A DNA stretch of 33,820 bases from Acidobacteriota bacterium (GCA_003223935.1 QHXQ01000100.1:1-33820), one strand, 5' to 3'; positions 1 to 10,777 are shown, numbered from the stretch's first letter. The notes: generated from the letters alone by a model not told the origin. Numbers and translations are program-made.

Positions 1-1490
1 GTCCAAGGATAACGATTGCGCGCCTCAGCGCCGAAGGCTGCGGGCGTCGGCGTGATGTCTTGCACTTGATGCGTGCGTTTGTCGAAGCGATAGAGTTCGC
101 CGCCGGTCGAGCCGCCCCAGACGACGTTCGGGTTCACCGGATCAGGCAAGATGTAGCCGCTCTCGCCTGCGCCAATCGGATACCAATCGCGAAAAGTGAT
201 CAGCCCGAAGTCGCTGCGACTCGCTACGGCCGCTGTGCCGCTGTCCTGCTGCGCGCCATAGACGTAATAAGGGAATTGATTATCAACCGCGACGTGATAG
301 AACTGCGCGGTCGGTTGGTTGTACCAACTGCTCCAAGTGCGCCCGCCGTTGACTGTGATGATCGTGCCTTGGTCCACGCCTGAGATCATGCGCTGCGGAT
401 CGTCTGGATCGATCCAGAGCGCGTGATAGTCATCGCCGCCGGGCGCGCCTCTGAACGCTTGAAAGGTGTGCCCGCCGTCAGTTGAACGATAGATCGAGAC
501 ATTCGAGATATAGACGACATCAGGATTGCGCGGATCAACCGTCACGCCACTGAAATACCATGCGCGCCCAATGATGCGCGGATCAGTGCCGACCAACTGC
601 CAACTTTCGCCCGCGTCATCCGAGCGATAAAGCCCGCGCGGGTCGGCATCAATCGAAGCATAGACACGCCGCCCACCTGCGACGACGGCGAGGCCGATCC
701 GCCCGATCTGTTTCTCCGGCAGCCCATGCCCGCGAAGCTCCCTCCACGTCACGCCGCCATCGGTTGATTTATACAATCCGCCGCCCGGCCCATTGACCGG
801 CGCATACGTGCTCCACGCCGGCCGGCGCGCGTTCCACATCGCGGCATAAACCGTCCGCGCGTTGTCTGGATCGTAAGCGAGATCAGCCGCGCCCGTGTTC
901 TCGTCCTTGTAGAGCGTCTTTGTCCAAGTCTTGCCGCCGTCGGTTGAACGAAACACGCCGCGCTCCGCGTTCGGGCCGAAGCCGTGACCAAGCGCGGCAA
1001 CGAGCACGGCGTTCGGATCGTGTGGATCGACGAGCACGCGGCCGATCTGTTGTGTGTCTGTGAGGCCAAGGTGCGTCCAAGTCTGGCCGGCGTCCGTGGA
1101 TTTATACATGCCGTCGCCGAACGAGATGTCGGAGCGCATGTCTGCTTCGCCGCTGCCGACGTAGATGATGTTCGGATCGGAGGGCGCAACGGCGAGCGCG
1201 CCAATCGAAGCGATGGGTTGACCATCGAAGATCGGCGTCCAAGTCTGCCCCGCGTCGGTCGTCTTCCACACGCCGCCGGCAACAGCGCCGAAGTAGAACG
1301 TCTCAGGCTGCCCGCGCACGCCGCTCACCGCCAGCACGCGCCCGCCGCGATGCGGGCCGATCATGCGCCAACGCATGGCGGCATACATGTTCGGCGGCAC
1401 GTCCGCAGCCGTTGGGCGTGTGGCATAAGGCAGCGCGAACAATGCAAACAAGATGAAGAGGCAATATGCCGTTCGTTTGATGAGTAGCAT
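1..1490 (-). CDS. Secreted BNR/VPS10-type beta-propeller protein (5' part, runs off the window)
   Basis: The minus-strand frame opens at ATG 1488-1490 and stays open to base 1, so the C-terminus is missing. A hydrophobic signal peptide comes first, then the sequence RWRMIGPHRGGRV, common at the start of secreted propeller proteins annotated as VPS10/sortilin-like or glycosyl hydrolases. Several BNR (Asp-box) repeats are readable: WKTTDAGQTWT, YKSTDAGQTWT, FRSTDGGKTWT, YKSTDGGVTWR, YRSDDAGESW. These build a propeller that in this family is extracytoplasmic; the substrate cannot be read from the sequence. The gene starts 29 bases after the upstream S9 peptidase stop, so the two are probably cotranscribed. 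The family call is firm, the enzymatic role is not. Confidence 0.85.
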   Translation of the reverse strand, partial: MLLIKRTAYCLFILFALFALPYATRPTAADVPPNMYAAMRWRMIGPHRGGRVLAVSGVRGQPETFYFGAVAGGVWKTTDAGQTWTPIFDGQPIASIGALAVAPSDPNIIYVGSGEADMRSDISFGDGMYKSTDAGQTWTHLGLTDTQQIGRVLVDPHDPNAVLVAALGHGFGPNAERGVFRSTDGGKTWTKTLYKDENTGAADLAYDPDNARTVYAAMWNARRPAWSTYAPVNGPGGGLYKSTDGGVTWRELRGHGLPEKQIGRIGLAVVAGGRRVYASIDADPRGLYRSDDAGESWQLVGTDPRIIGRAWYFSGVTVDPRNPDVVYISNVSIYRSTDGGHTFQAFRGAPGGDDYHALWIDPDDPQRMISGVDQGTIITVNGGRTWSSWYNQPTAQFYHVAVDNQFPYYVYGAQQDSGTAAVASRSDFGLITFRDWYPIGAGESGYILPDPVNPNVVWGGSTGGELYRFDKRTHQVQDITPTPAAFGAEARNRYPW

Positions 1491-1519
1491 CGAGATGACC
1501 CTTGTGAACGAAATTAGTT

Positions 1520-3721
1520 TTACCGATCAGGCGCGACGGCCGCCGTGTTGCCGTTGAGATAACGGTCGAACCAATAGACCTGCCAATTGAGACTCTCGAC
1601 CAGATGCTTCGGCTCGCCCGTGCGCGTGAGATTGTGGTTCTCGCGCGGGAAGATAACGATCTCCGATGGCACGCCGAAGTGCTGCAACGCGCGAAACCAT
1701 TGTTCGCCCTGTTCAAGCGGCACGCGATAGTCGTTGTCTGAATGCAGGATCAAGATCGGCGTCTTCACGTTCATCGCATATTTCAAAGGCGAGCGTTCCC
1801 AGTAAAGATCGAACTTCTCAAATAGATCGCCGCCGAAATCTAGCCGGTGGCCGTAGGCACCGTCGCGCGTGCCTTCGTCGCTGATGAAATCAACGACGCT
1901 GCGCAGTGTAACGGCCGCCTTGAACATGTTCGTATGCCCGACGATCCAGTTGGTCATATAACCGCCGTAGCTGCCGCCGGTCACGCCGAGTCTATCGCGA
2001 TCAAGCCACGAATATTTATTGAGCGCCGTCTCGACGCCGTTCATGATGTCCGTGTAATCCTTGCGGCCCCATTCACCTTCGATGCCGCGCTCGAAACGTT
2101 GCCCGTAACCGGTCGAGCCGCGCGGGTTCGTGTAGAGCACGGCCCAACCGCGCGCCGCATAGACTTGAAACTCATGAAACCAATCAACGCCGTATTGCCC
2201 GGCCGGCCCGCCATGCACGCTCAAGATCAACGGATACTTCTTACCCGCTTGCCAGCCGACGGGCTTGACGAGAAAGCCGTCTATGTCCCAACCGTCCGCG
2301 CCCTTGTAGGTGAAGCGTTCGACATCTTGCAGTTGCAGTTGGTGCCAGAGTCTTTCGTTGAGGTGCGTCAACTGCCGCTCGTGCTGACCGTTGAGATCAG
2401 CGACATAGAGATCGTCTAGGTGTTTGAAGTCATTGACGGTGTAAACCATGCGACCCGTCTGATCGTTGATGTCTGCGCCGCGCACGGCCCGCGCGCCGTG
2501 TGTGACTTGCTGGATGGTCTTTGCGCCAACGTCTATGCGAAAGATGTGATACTCGCCTTTAACGCCCGTGCCGAAATAGAGCGCGCGCCCGTGTTCGACC
2601 CAAGCGAGAGCGCTTGGGATCAGATCGAGGTCTTTCGCTGCTAATGTCGAAGGCGCGCCGCCCATGCTTGGCGCGAGCCAGATTTTCGGATGGTCGCGTT
2701 CGTGCACCGCACCGATGAACGCAATCGTCCGGCCGTCGGGTGACCAACGCGGGTTGTTGTCTTCCTCTTCGTGATCGGAAATCTTTGTGAGCGCGCCGCC
2801 CGCTGCGCTGATGACCCACACGTCCGAATTGCGGCTCTCGTCGAAAGCCTTGCCGGTGCGATCAGAGACGAAGGCGATCCGCGTGCCGTCGGGTGACCAT
2901 TGCGGGTCTGTGTCGTTCCAATCTTCGCCCGAAGTGATCCGCTTCGATGCGCCGGTCTTTACGTCAACGACGAAGATGTGGCTGCGTTTGTCGTCGAACC
3001 AACCCGTGTCGTTGAACTTGTACGAAGGATGAAAGTAATGGCGCACGTCGCTGCGCGATGGATGTTCATCGCTCGGGCCTGTGCGACTGAGCAAGACGAT
3101 GCGCGTGCCATCGGGCGACCACTGCACGTTGCTCGCGCCGTTTTTGAGATTGGTCAAGCGGCGCGGCTCGCCGCCCTGCATCGGCAGCAGATAGACCTGC
3201 GTGCGCGGCGTCTCGGCGGCGCTCGTCGTGCTCAAGGCACTTGAAACGCCGGGCGTGCTTGGCGTGGTCGGCGTCGGCTCAGGTGTGGGCGCTTGCATCG
3301 GGCTTGATGCGGGCGTAGGACTCGCGTTGGGCTGTGGGTTTGTCTGTGGGTTTGTCTGTGCCGTGTTGCTCTCTGCGCCTGCGGGGCGCGACGAGAGGAA
3401 GGCGAGGTATTGTCCATCGGGCGACCAGCGCGGCGAATTGGACGACTGCGGGCTGTTGGTCAACTGGCGCGGCGGTTGGCTGCCGTCTGTTGCGACGAGC
3501 CAGATATTCGACTGGCGTCGGTTCTGTCTCTGATCAATCGTGGTCACGACATAAACGACCCATTTGCCGTCGGGCGAAAGATTCGGATCGCTTAAGAACT
3601 CGAACGCAAAATAATCTTCCGGCGTAATGCCGCGCTTCGTCTCCGGCCTTTGCGCCCAAGTCGTGACGAACAGCAACGCGACAAAGAGTGTCGTGCCCGA
3701 CAAGCAGACGATCTTTTTCAT
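1520..3721 (-). CDS. Secreted S9 family (acylaminoacyl/prolyl-oligopeptidase-like) serine peptidase
   Basis: The protein is 733 aa with a signal peptide ending near residue 24 (TWAQ). Residues about 40-430 hold TolB/PD40 propeller blades, seen as repeated SPDGKW, WSPDGQYLAF, WSPDGTRIVL, WSPDGTRIAF and WSPDGRTIAF. The C-terminal alpha/beta-hydrolase domain has the nucleophile motif GGSYGGY (Ser594), the acid in HSDNDYR (Asp674) and His706 in ENHN, a complete S9 triad. Length fits secreted S9C peptidases. A Pro/Thr/Gln-rich low-complexity insert (about 120-172) interrupts the propeller between two blades and probably forms a surface loop. It likely degrades oligopeptides outside the cytoplasm and is followed 29 bases later by the propeller gene. 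Confidence 0.95.
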   Translation of the reverse strand: MKKIVCLSGTTLFVALLFVTTWAQRPETKRGITPEDYFAFEFLSDPNLSPDGKWVVYVVTTIDQRQNRRQSNIWLVATDGSQPPRQLTNSPQSSNSPRWSPDGQYLAFLSSRPAGAESNTAQTNPQTNPQPNASPTPASSPMQAPTPEPTPTTPSTPGVSSALSTTSAAETPRTQVYLLPMQGGEPRRLTNLKNGASNVQWSPDGTRIVLLSRTGPSDEHPSRSDVRHYFHPSYKFNDTGWFDDKRSHIFVVDVKTGASKRITSGEDWNDTDPQWSPDGTRIAFVSDRTGKAFDESRNSDVWVISAAGGALTKISDHEEEDNNPRWSPDGRTIAFIGAVHERDHPKIWLAPSMGGAPSTLAAKDLDLIPSALAWVEHGRALYFGTGVKGEYHIFRIDVGAKTIQQVTHGARAVRGADINDQTGRMVYTVNDFKHLDDLYVADLNGQHERQLTHLNERLWHQLQLQDVERFTYKGADGWDIDGFLVKPVGWQAGKKYPLILSVHGGPAGQYGVDWFHEFQVYAARGWAVLYTNPRGSTGYGQRFERGIEGEWGRKDYTDIMNGVETALNKYSWLDRDRLGVTGGSYGGYMTNWIVGHTNMFKAAVTLRSVVDFISDEGTRDGAYGHRLDFGGDLFEKFDLYWERSPLKYAMNVKTPILILHSDNDYRVPLEQGEQWFRALQHFGVPSEIVIFPRENHNLTRTGEPKHLVESLNWQVYWFDRYLNGNTAAVAPDR

Positions 3722-3790
3722 CAGCTTTCTCTCCGCGAAGAGGAGACTACCGAATCGGAATAGAAGTTCATCCGATCTGATTGGCGCAAC

Positions 3791-4885
3791 TTAATCTCTG
3801 TAAATCTCAATCACAGCTTTTCCGTCCGGCCCGATAAAGCCGCGATACATGCCGGCGGTGTTGAAGGACATGGCGACATGGCCCTCATGATCAAGCACGA
3901 TGACGCCGCCCGTGCCGCCCAACTGTTTGACCTTATCGAGCACCGCATCGGCCGCGTCCTTGACCGACATGCCTTTGTAACCGACCAGCGCCGAGATGTC
4001 ATGCGCCACGACCGAACGGATGAAGAACTCGCCGTCGCCGGTGGCAGAGACGGCGCAGGTCTGATTGTTGGCATACGTGCCCGCGCCGATGATGGGCGAG
4101 TCGCCGATGCGCCCGAACTTCTTGTTGGTGATGCCGCCCGTCGAAGTGCCGGCCGCGAGGTTGCCCGCTTTGTCGAGCGCGACCGCGCCGACTGTGCCAT
4201 GTTGGTCTTCGTCAGCCATTAAAGGAGCAACTAAGCGGCTCGTCTTCTTCGGCGGCTTGCTGCGTTCCTCTTCAACCTTAGCGCGCCACTCTTTCCAACG
4301 CCGCTCGGTGTAAAAATAACTCTGCGGCACAAGCGCGACGCCCTGTTGTTTGGCGAAAGTCTCCGCGCCATCGCCGGCCATCATCACGTGTGGCGATTTT
4401 TCCATCACCATGCGCGCGAGGCTGATCGGGTTCTTGATGTGTTTGAGGCCGGCGACCGAGCCGGCCATGAGCGTGCGCCCGTCCATGATCGAAGCGTCGA
4501 GTTCATTCGTGCCTGCGCTCGTGAAGACCGCGCCCTTACCCGCGTTAAAGAGCGGTGAGTCTTCCATGATGCGGAGCGCCGCTTCGACCGCGTCGAGCGC
4601 GCTGCCGTTGTTATTAAGGATGCGATAGCCAGCTTCGAGCGCTTCGGTGAGTTTGGCGCGATACTCTTTCTCTAGTGCCGGCGTCATCTTGCTGCGCTCA
4701 ATCGCGCCCGCGCCGCCGTGTATGGCGAACATGAATTGCGGCCGTGCGGCCGGCCCAGTCCGCGCCGACGCGCCCTCTTCGGCAGTTCGATTCGAGTTTC
4801 TATTTTGCGCGTCAACCGGCAGCATGTTCAGCCAGCATACCTGCAAGCAGAGAAAGAAGACGAGGCTATAGTTTCTTTTTCGCAT
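3791..4885 (-). CDS. Isoaspartyl peptidase / L-asparaginase (Ntn hydrolase, secreted)
   Basis: This 364-aa protein has an N-terminal signal peptide (cleavage near residue 27, VDAQ) and an Ntn-hydrolase body starting at FAIHGGAGAIE. NAGKGAVFT and ELDASIMDG are family signatures. The autocleavage site is DQHGTVGAVALD, giving Thr231 as the catalytic nucleophile of the beta subunit. SNK/TGG-type substrate-loop residues follow (STGGITNKKFGRIGD). The family hydrolyses isoaspartyl dipeptides and asparagine after self-cleavage. Length matches secreted plant-type asparaginases. It lies 69 bases upstream of the S9 peptidase on the same strand, suggesting a shared role in peptide salvage. The region 4886-4989 upstream shows no clear promoter to me. 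Confidence 0.95.
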   Translation of the reverse strand: MRKRNYSLVFFLCLQVCWLNMLPVDAQNRNSNRTAEEGASARTGPAARPQFMFAIHGGAGAIERSKMTPALEKEYRAKLTEALEAGYRILNNNGSALDAVEAALRIMEDSPLFNAGKGAVFTSAGTNELDASIMDGRTLMAGSVAGLKHIKNPISLARMVMEKSPHVMMAGDGAETFAKQQGVALVPQSYFYTERRWKEWRAKVEEERSKPPKKTSRLVAPLMADEDQHGTVGAVALDKAGNLAAGTSTGGITNKKFGRIGDSPIIGAGTYANNQTCAVSATGDGEFFIRSVVAHDISALVGYKGMSVKDAADAVLDKVKQLGGTGGVIVLDHEGHVAMSFNTAGMYRGFIGPDGKAVIEIYRD

Positions 4886-4989
4886 CTGAAGTCTCCGGGC
4901 ACTGAAGGATGTGGAGAGATATTAACCGCTCTTGCCCGCGCGCGCTAGAGGGCGCAATAGACGACCAGAGAGATGGAGAGGAAGAAAAG

Positions 4990-5050
4990 CCGTGACAGGT
5001 GACAGGACAGAACGTTTTTCTTGGCACCTGTCACTTGGCACCTGTCACGG
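4990..5050. repeat. Heptad-repeat hairpin at the 3' end of the kdp operon
   Basis: The arm CCGTGACAGGTG (4990-5001) is exactly complementary to CACCTGTCACGG (5039-5050). GTGACAG is repeated in tandem on the left, and the 14-mer TTGGCACCTGTCAC is repeated in tandem on the right. The right arm supplies the last codons and the stop of the truncated KdpD. It could act as a transcript end for the kdp operon; reading the minus strand there is no strong T-run after it. It is one of four hairpins of similar design in this window. Confidence 0.8.
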
Positions 5051-6185
5051 CAGTTAATGGCACAACTTGGACGTTCGCGTCACGCACCTCTGATAGAAAA
5101 CGGTTGATGACTGAGCCGTGCAGGAGTATGTCCAAGCGCGAGCGGGACGATTGCCCGAAGACGATGTGCGTGATCCCTTCACGGCGCGCAAACTCAATCA
5201 GCGCGTCGGCGACATGGCGCGACTTGAGCCGCACAACCTTCGCACCGAGTTCTTCCGCGAAGCGTATATTCTCCTGCAAAGCGGCGTAGTCTTCAGGCTT
5301 GATCCGCCCCGGTTCTTCGCGCGGCGTCTCGACATAGACGGCATACCAATCGGACGCGAGTCGGCCGGCGATGCGCGAACCTGTGCGCAGCAACTTCTTC
5401 GCACTGCCGCGCGAAGCCATCGCGACCATCACTTTCTCAGGGATGACTGCCTGCTCCAAACCTTCGCGCGTGCGATAGTCGTGCGCCTTCACCGCTTGAT
5501 CTTCCGCCGCTTGCCGGAGCGCGAGTTCTCTGAGCGCGGAGAGGTTGCCTTTGCGAAAGAAGTTGTTGAGCGACTGCTCGATCTTCTCGACGCCGTAAAT
5601 CTTGCCTTGGCGCAAGCGCGTGCGCAGCGTGTCAACCGACACGTCCACGTTGACCACTTCATCCGCGCGCCGCAAAAAATGGTCGGGCACGGTCGCGCGC
5701 ACGCGCACACCCGTCGTGCGTGCAACCGCATCGTTCAGCGATTCGAGGTGCTGAATGTTGACGGCCGTGATGACCGAGATGCCCGCGTTCAAAAGCTCAA
5801 GCACATCCTCATAACGCTTGCGATGCTTCGCGCCGGGCACGTTCGTGTGCGCTAGTTCGTCAACGACGACGATAGTCGGCCTGCGTTCAAGCACAGCATC
5901 AACATCCATCTCTTCGAGCGTCACGCCGCGATATTCGATCCGGCGCAACGGCACGCGCTCAAGCTCGCCGATGAGTGCAGACGTCTCCGCGCGCCCATGC
6001 GCTTCGATGACGCCGATCACGATGTCCACGCCTTGCCGCTTGAGCGCGTGCGCGTCTTCGAGCATCTGATACGTCTTGCCGACGCCCGGCGCTGCGCCGA
6101 TATAGACACGCAGACGCACCCGCTCGCCCTCCGTCAGTTTGGCGAGCAGCGTCTCCGGCGTCGGACGATGATTACCATCGCTCAT
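5031..6185 (-). CDS. kdpD: Truncated KdpD: sensor (KdpD) plus UspA domains only
   Basis: The 384-aa protein aligns by motif with the N-terminal cytoplasmic half of KdpD. It has Walker A GAAPGVGKT (about 31-39), Walker B VVVDELAHTN (about 106-115), then a UspA-like domain from about residue 248 (VMVAMASRGSAKKLLRTG, DWYAVYVETP, HIVFGQSSRSR). Full-length KdpD is near 900 aa; the DUF4118 membrane segment, HisKA and ATPase domains are absent here. Those domains are encoded separately at 16723-17910. Truncated KdpD proteins are known from cyanobacteria and Deinococcus. The UspA domain of Staphylococcus aureus KdpD binds c-di-AMP, so the same is possible here but is inference. The gene starts 3 bases after the kdpC stop; its last codons lie in a repeat hairpin. 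Confidence 0.93.
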   Translation of the reverse strand: MSDGNHRPTPETLLAKLTEGERVRLRVYIGAAPGVGKTYQMLEDAHALKRQGVDIVIGVIEAHGRAETSALIGELERVPLRRIEYRGVTLEEMDVDAVLERRPTIVVVDELAHTNVPGAKHRKRYEDVLELLNAGISVITAVNIQHLESLNDAVARTTGVRVRATVPDHFLRRADEVVNVDVSVDTLRTRLRQGKIYGVEKIEQSLNNFFRKGNLSALRELALRQAAEDQAVKAHDYRTREGLEQAVIPEKVMVAMASRGSAKKLLRTGSRIAGRLASDWYAVYVETPREEPGRIKPEDYAALQENIRFAEELGAKVVRLKSRHVADALIEFARREGITHIVFGQSSRSRLDILLHGSVINRFLSEVRDANVQVVPLTAVTGAK

Positions 6186-6188
6186 CGT

Positions 6189-6782
6189 TTACGGTTTGGG
6201 CATCGGCTTGCGCTCATCGAGCGCTAGATTAAGTAGCAGGACATTGACGCGCGGTTCGCCCAACAGACCAAACGTGCGCCCGCTCGTGTGCGCGGCCGCG
6301 ATGCACCGCACCTCGTCTTCACTCAAGCCGCGCTCGCCCGCCACGCGCGCCACTTGAAACTCGGCCGCCGCAGGCGTGCTGTCTGGATCAAGGCCTGAAG
6401 CCGAAGTCGTCACCAGATCAACCGGCACAAGCCGGCCCGGATTATCAACCTGCGCTTGCGCCACGTCGGCTTTGATCCGTTCGATCAACTTCTTGTTAGT
6501 CGGCCCGTAGTTCGAGCCGGACGACGCGCTCGCGTCGTAGCCGGTCGTGCCCGCCGCCGACGGGCGCGAGTGAAAATAACCGGGCGACGAGAACGGCTGA
6601 CCGATAATGCGCGACCCCGTGATCGTGCCGTCAGCGCGCCGGATCAGTTGCCCGTTGGCCTTGTCGCGGAAGATGACTTGCGCGAGGCCAGTCACGGCGA
6701 GCGGATAGACCAGCCCCAACAGGATCGTCGTAACGATGGTCATCAAAACGGCTGTGATTAGATTCTTCATAAAAGTTTTCAT
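6189..6782 (-). CDS. kdpC: K+-transporting ATPase KdpC subunit
   Basis: The 197-aa protein has one N-terminal membrane helix ([22 protein letters not shown]), then the KdpC signatures [27 protein letters not shown] and [11 protein letters not shown], and the C-terminal [44 protein letters not shown]. KdpC is the single-pass subunit that stabilises the KdpFABC complex and promotes ATP binding. Its start codon overlaps the kdpB stop (ATGA type), indicating translational coupling. Length is typical of the family. Confidence 0.98.
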   Translation of the reverse strand: MKTFMKNLITAVLMTIVTTILLGLVYPLAVTGLAQVIFRDKANGQLIRRADGTITGSRIIGQPFSSPGYFHSRPSAAGTTGYDASASSGSNYGPTNKKLIERIKADVAQAQVDNPGRLVPVDLVTTSASGLDPDSTPAAAEFQVARVAGERGLSEDEVRCIAAAHTSGRTFGLLGEPRVNVLLLNLALDERKPMPKP

Positions 6783-8830
6783 GCTAACCCAATAGTATGA
6801 ATGAGCACGTCAATGAGCTTGATGCCGATGAACGGCACGATGATCCCGCCCAAACCGTAGAGCAAAAGATTTCGGCGCAAGAGCGACGCCGCGCTCATCG
6901 GGCGATACTTCACGCCTTTCAAAGCAAGCGGGATGAGCGCGATGATGACGAGCGCGTTGAAGATGACGGCCGAGAGAATGGCCGACTGCGGCGTGCGCAG
7001 GCCCATGATGTTCAAAGCGTTCAGCACCGGAAAAGCGGCGGCGAACATCGCCGGGATGATGGCGAAATATTTCGCCACGTCGTTGGCAATCGAGAACGTA
7101 GTGAGCGAGCCGCGCGTCATCAAGAGTTGCTTGCCGATCTCCACGACTTCGATCAGCTTCGTCGGGTTCGAGTCGAGGTCAACCATGTTGCCGGCCTCTT
7201 TCGCGGCCTGCGTGCCGGTGTTCATCGCCACGCCCACATCTGCTTGCGCCAGCGCGGGCGCGTCGTTCGTGCCATCGCCGGTCATGGCGACGAGTTTGCC
7301 TTCCGCCTGCTCGCGTTTGATGAGCGCCATCTTGTCTTCGGGCTTGGCTTCGGCGAGGAAATCGTCCACGCCCGCTTCGCGCGCGATGGTTGCGGCGGTC
7401 AAGGGATTGTCGCCCGTGATCATCACGGTCTTGATGCCCATCTGGCGTAGTTGATTGAACCGCTCACGCATGCCGCCCTTGACGATGTCTTTCAGATAGA
7501 TGACGCCGAGCGGGCGTCGGCCTTCAGCGACGACGAGCGGCGTGCCGCCCTCGCGCGCGATGCGTTCGACGATGCCGCGCAATTCCGGCACGGTGCTCCC
7601 ACCGCTCGCAACGATGTAGCGTTCGACAGCATCAACCGCCCCTTTGCGTATCTCGCGCCCGTCGTAGTTGACGCCGGACATGCGCGTCTGCGCGGTGAAG
7701 GGAATAAAGTGCGCTTCGTGCGGCGCAAGCTCGCGCCCGCGCAAGTTGTAACGCGCTTTCGCCAGCACGATGATCGAACGACCTTCGGGCGTCTCGTCTG
7801 CGAACGAAGAGAGTTGCGCGGCATCGGCCAACTCTGTCTCTTCAATGCCATTGAGCGGAATGAACTCGGTCGCTTGCCGATTGCCGAGCGTGATCGTGCC
7901 GGTCTTGTCCAAGAGCAGAGTGTTGACATCGCCCGCCGCCTCAACCGCGCGCCCCGACATCGCCAGCACGTTATGCTGCACGAGCCGGTCCATGCCAGCG
8001 ATGCCGATGGCTGAGAGCAGCCCGCCGATGGTTGTCGGGATCAGACAGACGAGCAGAGAGACGAGCACGAAGATCGTCTGTGGCGCGCTCGAATAGATGG
8101 CGAAGGGTTGCAGCGTGACGACCGCGAGCAGAAAGATGATCGTGAGGCCCGCGAGCAGGATCGCCAAGGCGATCTCGTTTGGCGTCTTCTGCCGTTCTGC
8201 GCCTTCGACGAGCGCGATCATGCGATCAAGAAAAGTCTCGCCGGGGTTCGACGTAATGCGAATCTTGATCTGATCCGAGAGCACGCGCGTGCCGCCTGTG
8301 ACGGCCGAGCGGTCGCCGCCCGCTTCGCGTATGACGGGTGCGCTCTCGCCCGTGATCGCAGACTCGTCAACTGATGCGACGCCTTCGATGATCTCGCCGT
8401 CGCCGGGGATGAACTCGCCGGCCACGACGATGACAACGTCGTCTTTGCGCAGTTGTGGCGCGTTGACCATCTCCGTCTTACCATTAGGCAGTAGCCGCCG
8501 CGCAGTCGTCTCCGTCCGCGCTTTGCGCAGGTTGTCGGCCTGCGCTTTGCCGCGCCCTTCGGCCATCGCCTCGGCGAAGTTCGCAAAGAGCACTGTGAAC
8601 CAGAGCCAGAGCGTGATCTGCAACTCGAAGAGCGTGTTGGTCACGCCCGCGACAGGCGCGATGAGACCGCGCACGAGTTCGAGCGTGGTCAAGACGCTGC
8701 CGACCTCGACGACGAACATCACGGGGTTGCGCAGCATCGTGCGCGGGTTCAGCTTGATAAACGCATCAATCGTCGCCCGCTTGATGATCTTCGCGTCCCA
8801 GATCGAAATCTGCTTTGACTTTTCAGCCAT
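6779..8830 (-). CDS. kdpB: K+-transporting P-type ATPase catalytic subunit KdpB
   Basis: The 683-aa protein has the P-type ATPase phosphorylation motif [10 protein letters not shown] with Asp308, the actuator motif TGES (160-163) and the hinge [18 protein letters not shown]. The Ser in TGES is the residue that in E. coli KdpB is phosphorylated to inhibit the pump at high potassium. [21 protein letters not shown] is the KdpB-type membrane segment. Hydrolysis of ATP by KdpB drives high-affinity potassium uptake through KdpA. The gene lies 10 bases after kdpA and overlaps kdpC by four bases. Confidence 0.99.
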   Translation of the reverse strand: MAEKSKQISIWDAKIIKRATIDAFIKLNPRTMLRNPVMFVVEVGSVLTTLELVRGLIAPVAGVTNTLFELQITLWLWFTVLFANFAEAMAEGRGKAQADNLRKARTETTARRLLPNGKTEMVNAPQLRKDDVVIVVAGEFIPGDGEIIEGVASVDESAITGESAPVIREAGGDRSAVTGGTRVLSDQIKIRITSNPGETFLDRMIALVEGAERQKTPNEIALAILLAGLTIIFLLAVVTLQPFAIYSSAPQTIFVLVSLLVCLIPTTIGGLLSAIGIAGMDRLVQHNVLAMSGRAVEAAGDVNTLLLDKTGTITLGNRQATEFIPLNGIEETELADAAQLSSFADETPEGRSIIVLAKARYNLRGRELAPHEAHFIPFTAQTRMSGVNYDGREIRKGAVDAVERYIVASGGSTVPELRGIVERIAREGGTPLVVAEGRRPLGVIYLKDIVKGGMRERFNQLRQMGIKTVMITGDNPLTAATIAREAGVDDFLAEAKPEDKMALIKREQAEGKLVAMTGDGTNDAPALAQADVGVAMNTGTQAAKEAGNMVDLDSNPTKLIEVVEIGKQLLMTRGSLTTFSIANDVAKYFAIIPAMFAAAFPVLNALNIMGLRTPQSAILSAVIFNALVIIALIPLALKGVKYRPMSAASLLRRNLLLYGLGGIIVPFIGIKLIDVLIHTIGLA

Positions 8831-8840
8831 CTATTCAACC

Positions 8841-10676
8841 TCAGAAAGTTTGGCACGCACGCATCAGCAGGTGCTCAACTACAGGCCCGAGACTCAAGGC
8901 CGGGAAGAATGTCAACGCGCCAACGATCACGATGACGCTCACCAAAAGCGTCGTAAACAGTGGCGACGTGACCGGGAATGTGCCCAAGGATGGCGGCACA
9001 GTCTTCTTGCGCGCGAGATTGCCGGCCAGCGCCAGCATCGGGATGATCATGAAGAAGCGCCCGAAGAGCATGTCGAGACCCGTGGTCGTGTTGTACCAGT
9101 ATGTGTTCGCGGAGATGCCGGCGAAGGCCGAGCCGTTGTTGCCCGCGCCCGACGTGAAGGCGTAGAGAATCTCCGAGAGTCCGTGCGGCCCGGCATTATT
9201 GAGTTGCGACGTGCCGAAGCTGGGCGCGACCGACGAGATGGCCGCCAAGACCAGAATCAAGAGGGGGAAGATGAGCACGTTGAGCATGGCCATCTTCACG
9301 TCGTAAGCCTCAATCTTCTTGCCTAAGTATTCGGGCGTGCGCCCGACCATCAGCCCGGCGATGAAGACCGAGAGCACGACGTAGATCAAGACGCCGTACA
9401 ACCCACTGCCCACGCCGCCGAAGACCACTTCGCTGAGCATGATGTTTGTGAGCGGCACGAGGCCGCCGAGCGGCGTGAAGCTGTCGTGCATCGAGTTGAC
9501 CGCGCCGCAGGATGTGTCGGTCGTGACGGTGGCCCAGAGCGCGGAGTTGGCGACGCCGAAGCGCACCTCTTTGCCCTCCATGTTGCCGCCCGGTTGCAGT
9601 GCGCTCGCGGTCTGATCTGTGCCAGCGAGCAGAGGATTGCCCCGCGCTTCAGCCCAGTATGAGACGGCGATGCCGACGAAGAAGAGCACGGTCATCGCCG
9701 CGAACACGGCCCAGCCGTGCCGTTGCGATCCGGTCATACGCCCCAACGTGTAAGTCAGCCCGGCCGAGATGGCGAAGATGCAGAGCAGCTCAAAGAAGTT
9801 CGAGAAGGGCGTCGGATTCTCAAAGGGGTGCGCCGAGTTGGCGTTGAAGAAGCCGCCGCCATTCGTGCCGAATTCTTTGATGATCTCCTGCGAGGCGACC
9901 GGCCCCTGCGCGATTGTCTGCTCGGTGACGGTCTGCCGCTCCTTCTGCGTCGTGCCGTCCGCGTTGGTGATGACGTTGCCCGCCGCGTCCTTCTTGTCCA
10001 CTTCGACGGTCTGCGGGTCAACCAGCTTCGCCGTGTCGTAGGGGCGGAAGTTCTGCACGACGCCCTGCGAGACGAGCACGAGCGCGCCGACCAAGCAGAT
10101 GGGCAGCAGCACGTAGAGATTGCAGCGCACGAAGTCCACCCAGAAGTTGCCGATGGTCGCGGACTCGCGCCGTGCGATGCCGCGAATGAAGGCGATGGCG
10201 AGCGCGATGCCGACGGCGGCCGAGGTGAAGTTGTGATAAGCGAGGCCCGCCATCTGCGTCAGATAGCTCATCGTCGTCTCGGGCACGTAGGATTGCCAGT
10301 TCGTGTTCGTCGTAAATGAGACGGCCGTGTTGAAGGCCGAAGCGGCGAACCCTGTGCTCGAACTTGCCGCGTCCACGCCCGGCAGCTTCTGCGGGTTGAG
10401 CGGCAGCACGCCTTGCAAGCGTTGGATCAGATAGAGCAAGAGCAGCGAGACGAGGCTGAACAGGAGCATCGCTGTGGCGTATTCTGTCCAACGCATCTCG
10501 CGCGTCTCGTCCACGCCCGTCAGGCGATAGAGCAGACGCTCGACGGGCCGCAGGACCGGATGAAGAAACGTGCGCTCGCCGCCAAAGACGCGGGTCATGA
10601 AGACGCCGAGCGGCTTCGTGAGCGCAAAGGTGATCGCGAAGAAGAGTAGAATTTGCAGCCAGCCGTTTGCAGTCAT
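8841..10676 (-). CDS. kdpA: K+-transporting ATPase channel subunit KdpA
   Basis: The 611-aa polytopic membrane protein carries KdpA selectivity-filter segments, including [56 protein letters not shown] and [14 protein letters not shown]. It belongs to the superfamily of K+ transporters with four pore-loop units. Residues about 215-262 form a hydrophilic insert ([13 protein letters not shown] and onward) between membrane helices. The ATG at 10674-10676 follows the kdpF stop by one base (TGACATG), so translation is probably coupled. Length is slightly above the 557 aa of E. coli KdpA, partly because of that insert. Confidence 0.98.
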   Translation of the reverse strand: MTANGWLQILLFFAITFALTKPLGVFMTRVFGGERTFLHPVLRPVERLLYRLTGVDETREMRWTEYATAMLLFSLVSLLLLYLIQRLQGVLPLNPQKLPGVDAASSSTGFAASAFNTAVSFTTNTNWQSYVPETTMSYLTQMAGLAYHNFTSAAVGIALAIAFIRGIARRESATIGNFWVDFVRCNLYVLLPICLVGALVLVSQGVVQNFRPYDTAKLVDPQTVEVDKKDAAGNVITNADGTTQKERQTVTEQTIAQGPVASQEIIKEFGTNGGGFFNANSAHPFENPTPFSNFFELLCIFAISAGLTYTLGRMTGSQRHGWAVFAAMTVLFFVGIAVSYWAEARGNPLLAGTDQTASALQPGGNMEGKEVRFGVANSALWATVTTDTSCGAVNSMHDSFTPLGGLVPLTNIMLSEVVFGGVGSGLYGVLIYVVLSVFIAGLMVGRTPEYLGKKIEAYDVKMAMLNVLIFPLLILVLAAISSVAPSFGTSQLNNAGPHGLSEILYAFTSGAGNNGSAFAGISANTYWYNTTTGLDMLFGRFFMIIPMLALAGNLARKKTVPPSLGTFPVTSPLFTTLLVSVIVIVGALTFFPALSLGPVVEHLLMRACQTF

Positions 10677-10677
10677 G

Positions 10678-10767
10678 TCAGAACTTCTCCGGGCGCAGCA
10701 GTGCGTATGCCAGATAGACGAGCAGCAGCGCCGAGACCGCCAAGCCTAAAATTGATTCGAGATTCAT
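10678..10767 (-). CDS. kdpF: KdpF small membrane subunit
   Basis: A 29-aa ORF begins at ATG 10765-10767 and ends in TGA one base before the kdpA ATG. The peptide starts [11 protein letters not shown] and ends [11 protein letters not shown], matching KdpF (single membrane helix, terminal RPEKF). KdpF stabilises the KdpABC complex in E. coli. A GAGGAG ribosome-binding site lies about 6 bases before the start and overlaps the stop of the preceding small ORF. It is too short for usual gene-calling cutoffs. Confidence 0.93.
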   Translation of the reverse strand: MNLESILGLAVSALLLVYLAYALLRPEKF

Positions 10768-10777
10768 CACGCGCTCC

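Noticed and set aside
749..1282. 177-codon minus-strand frame rich in Arg and Ala
   Set aside because: It overlaps the BNR propeller gene in another frame; only the propeller frame shows family motifs.
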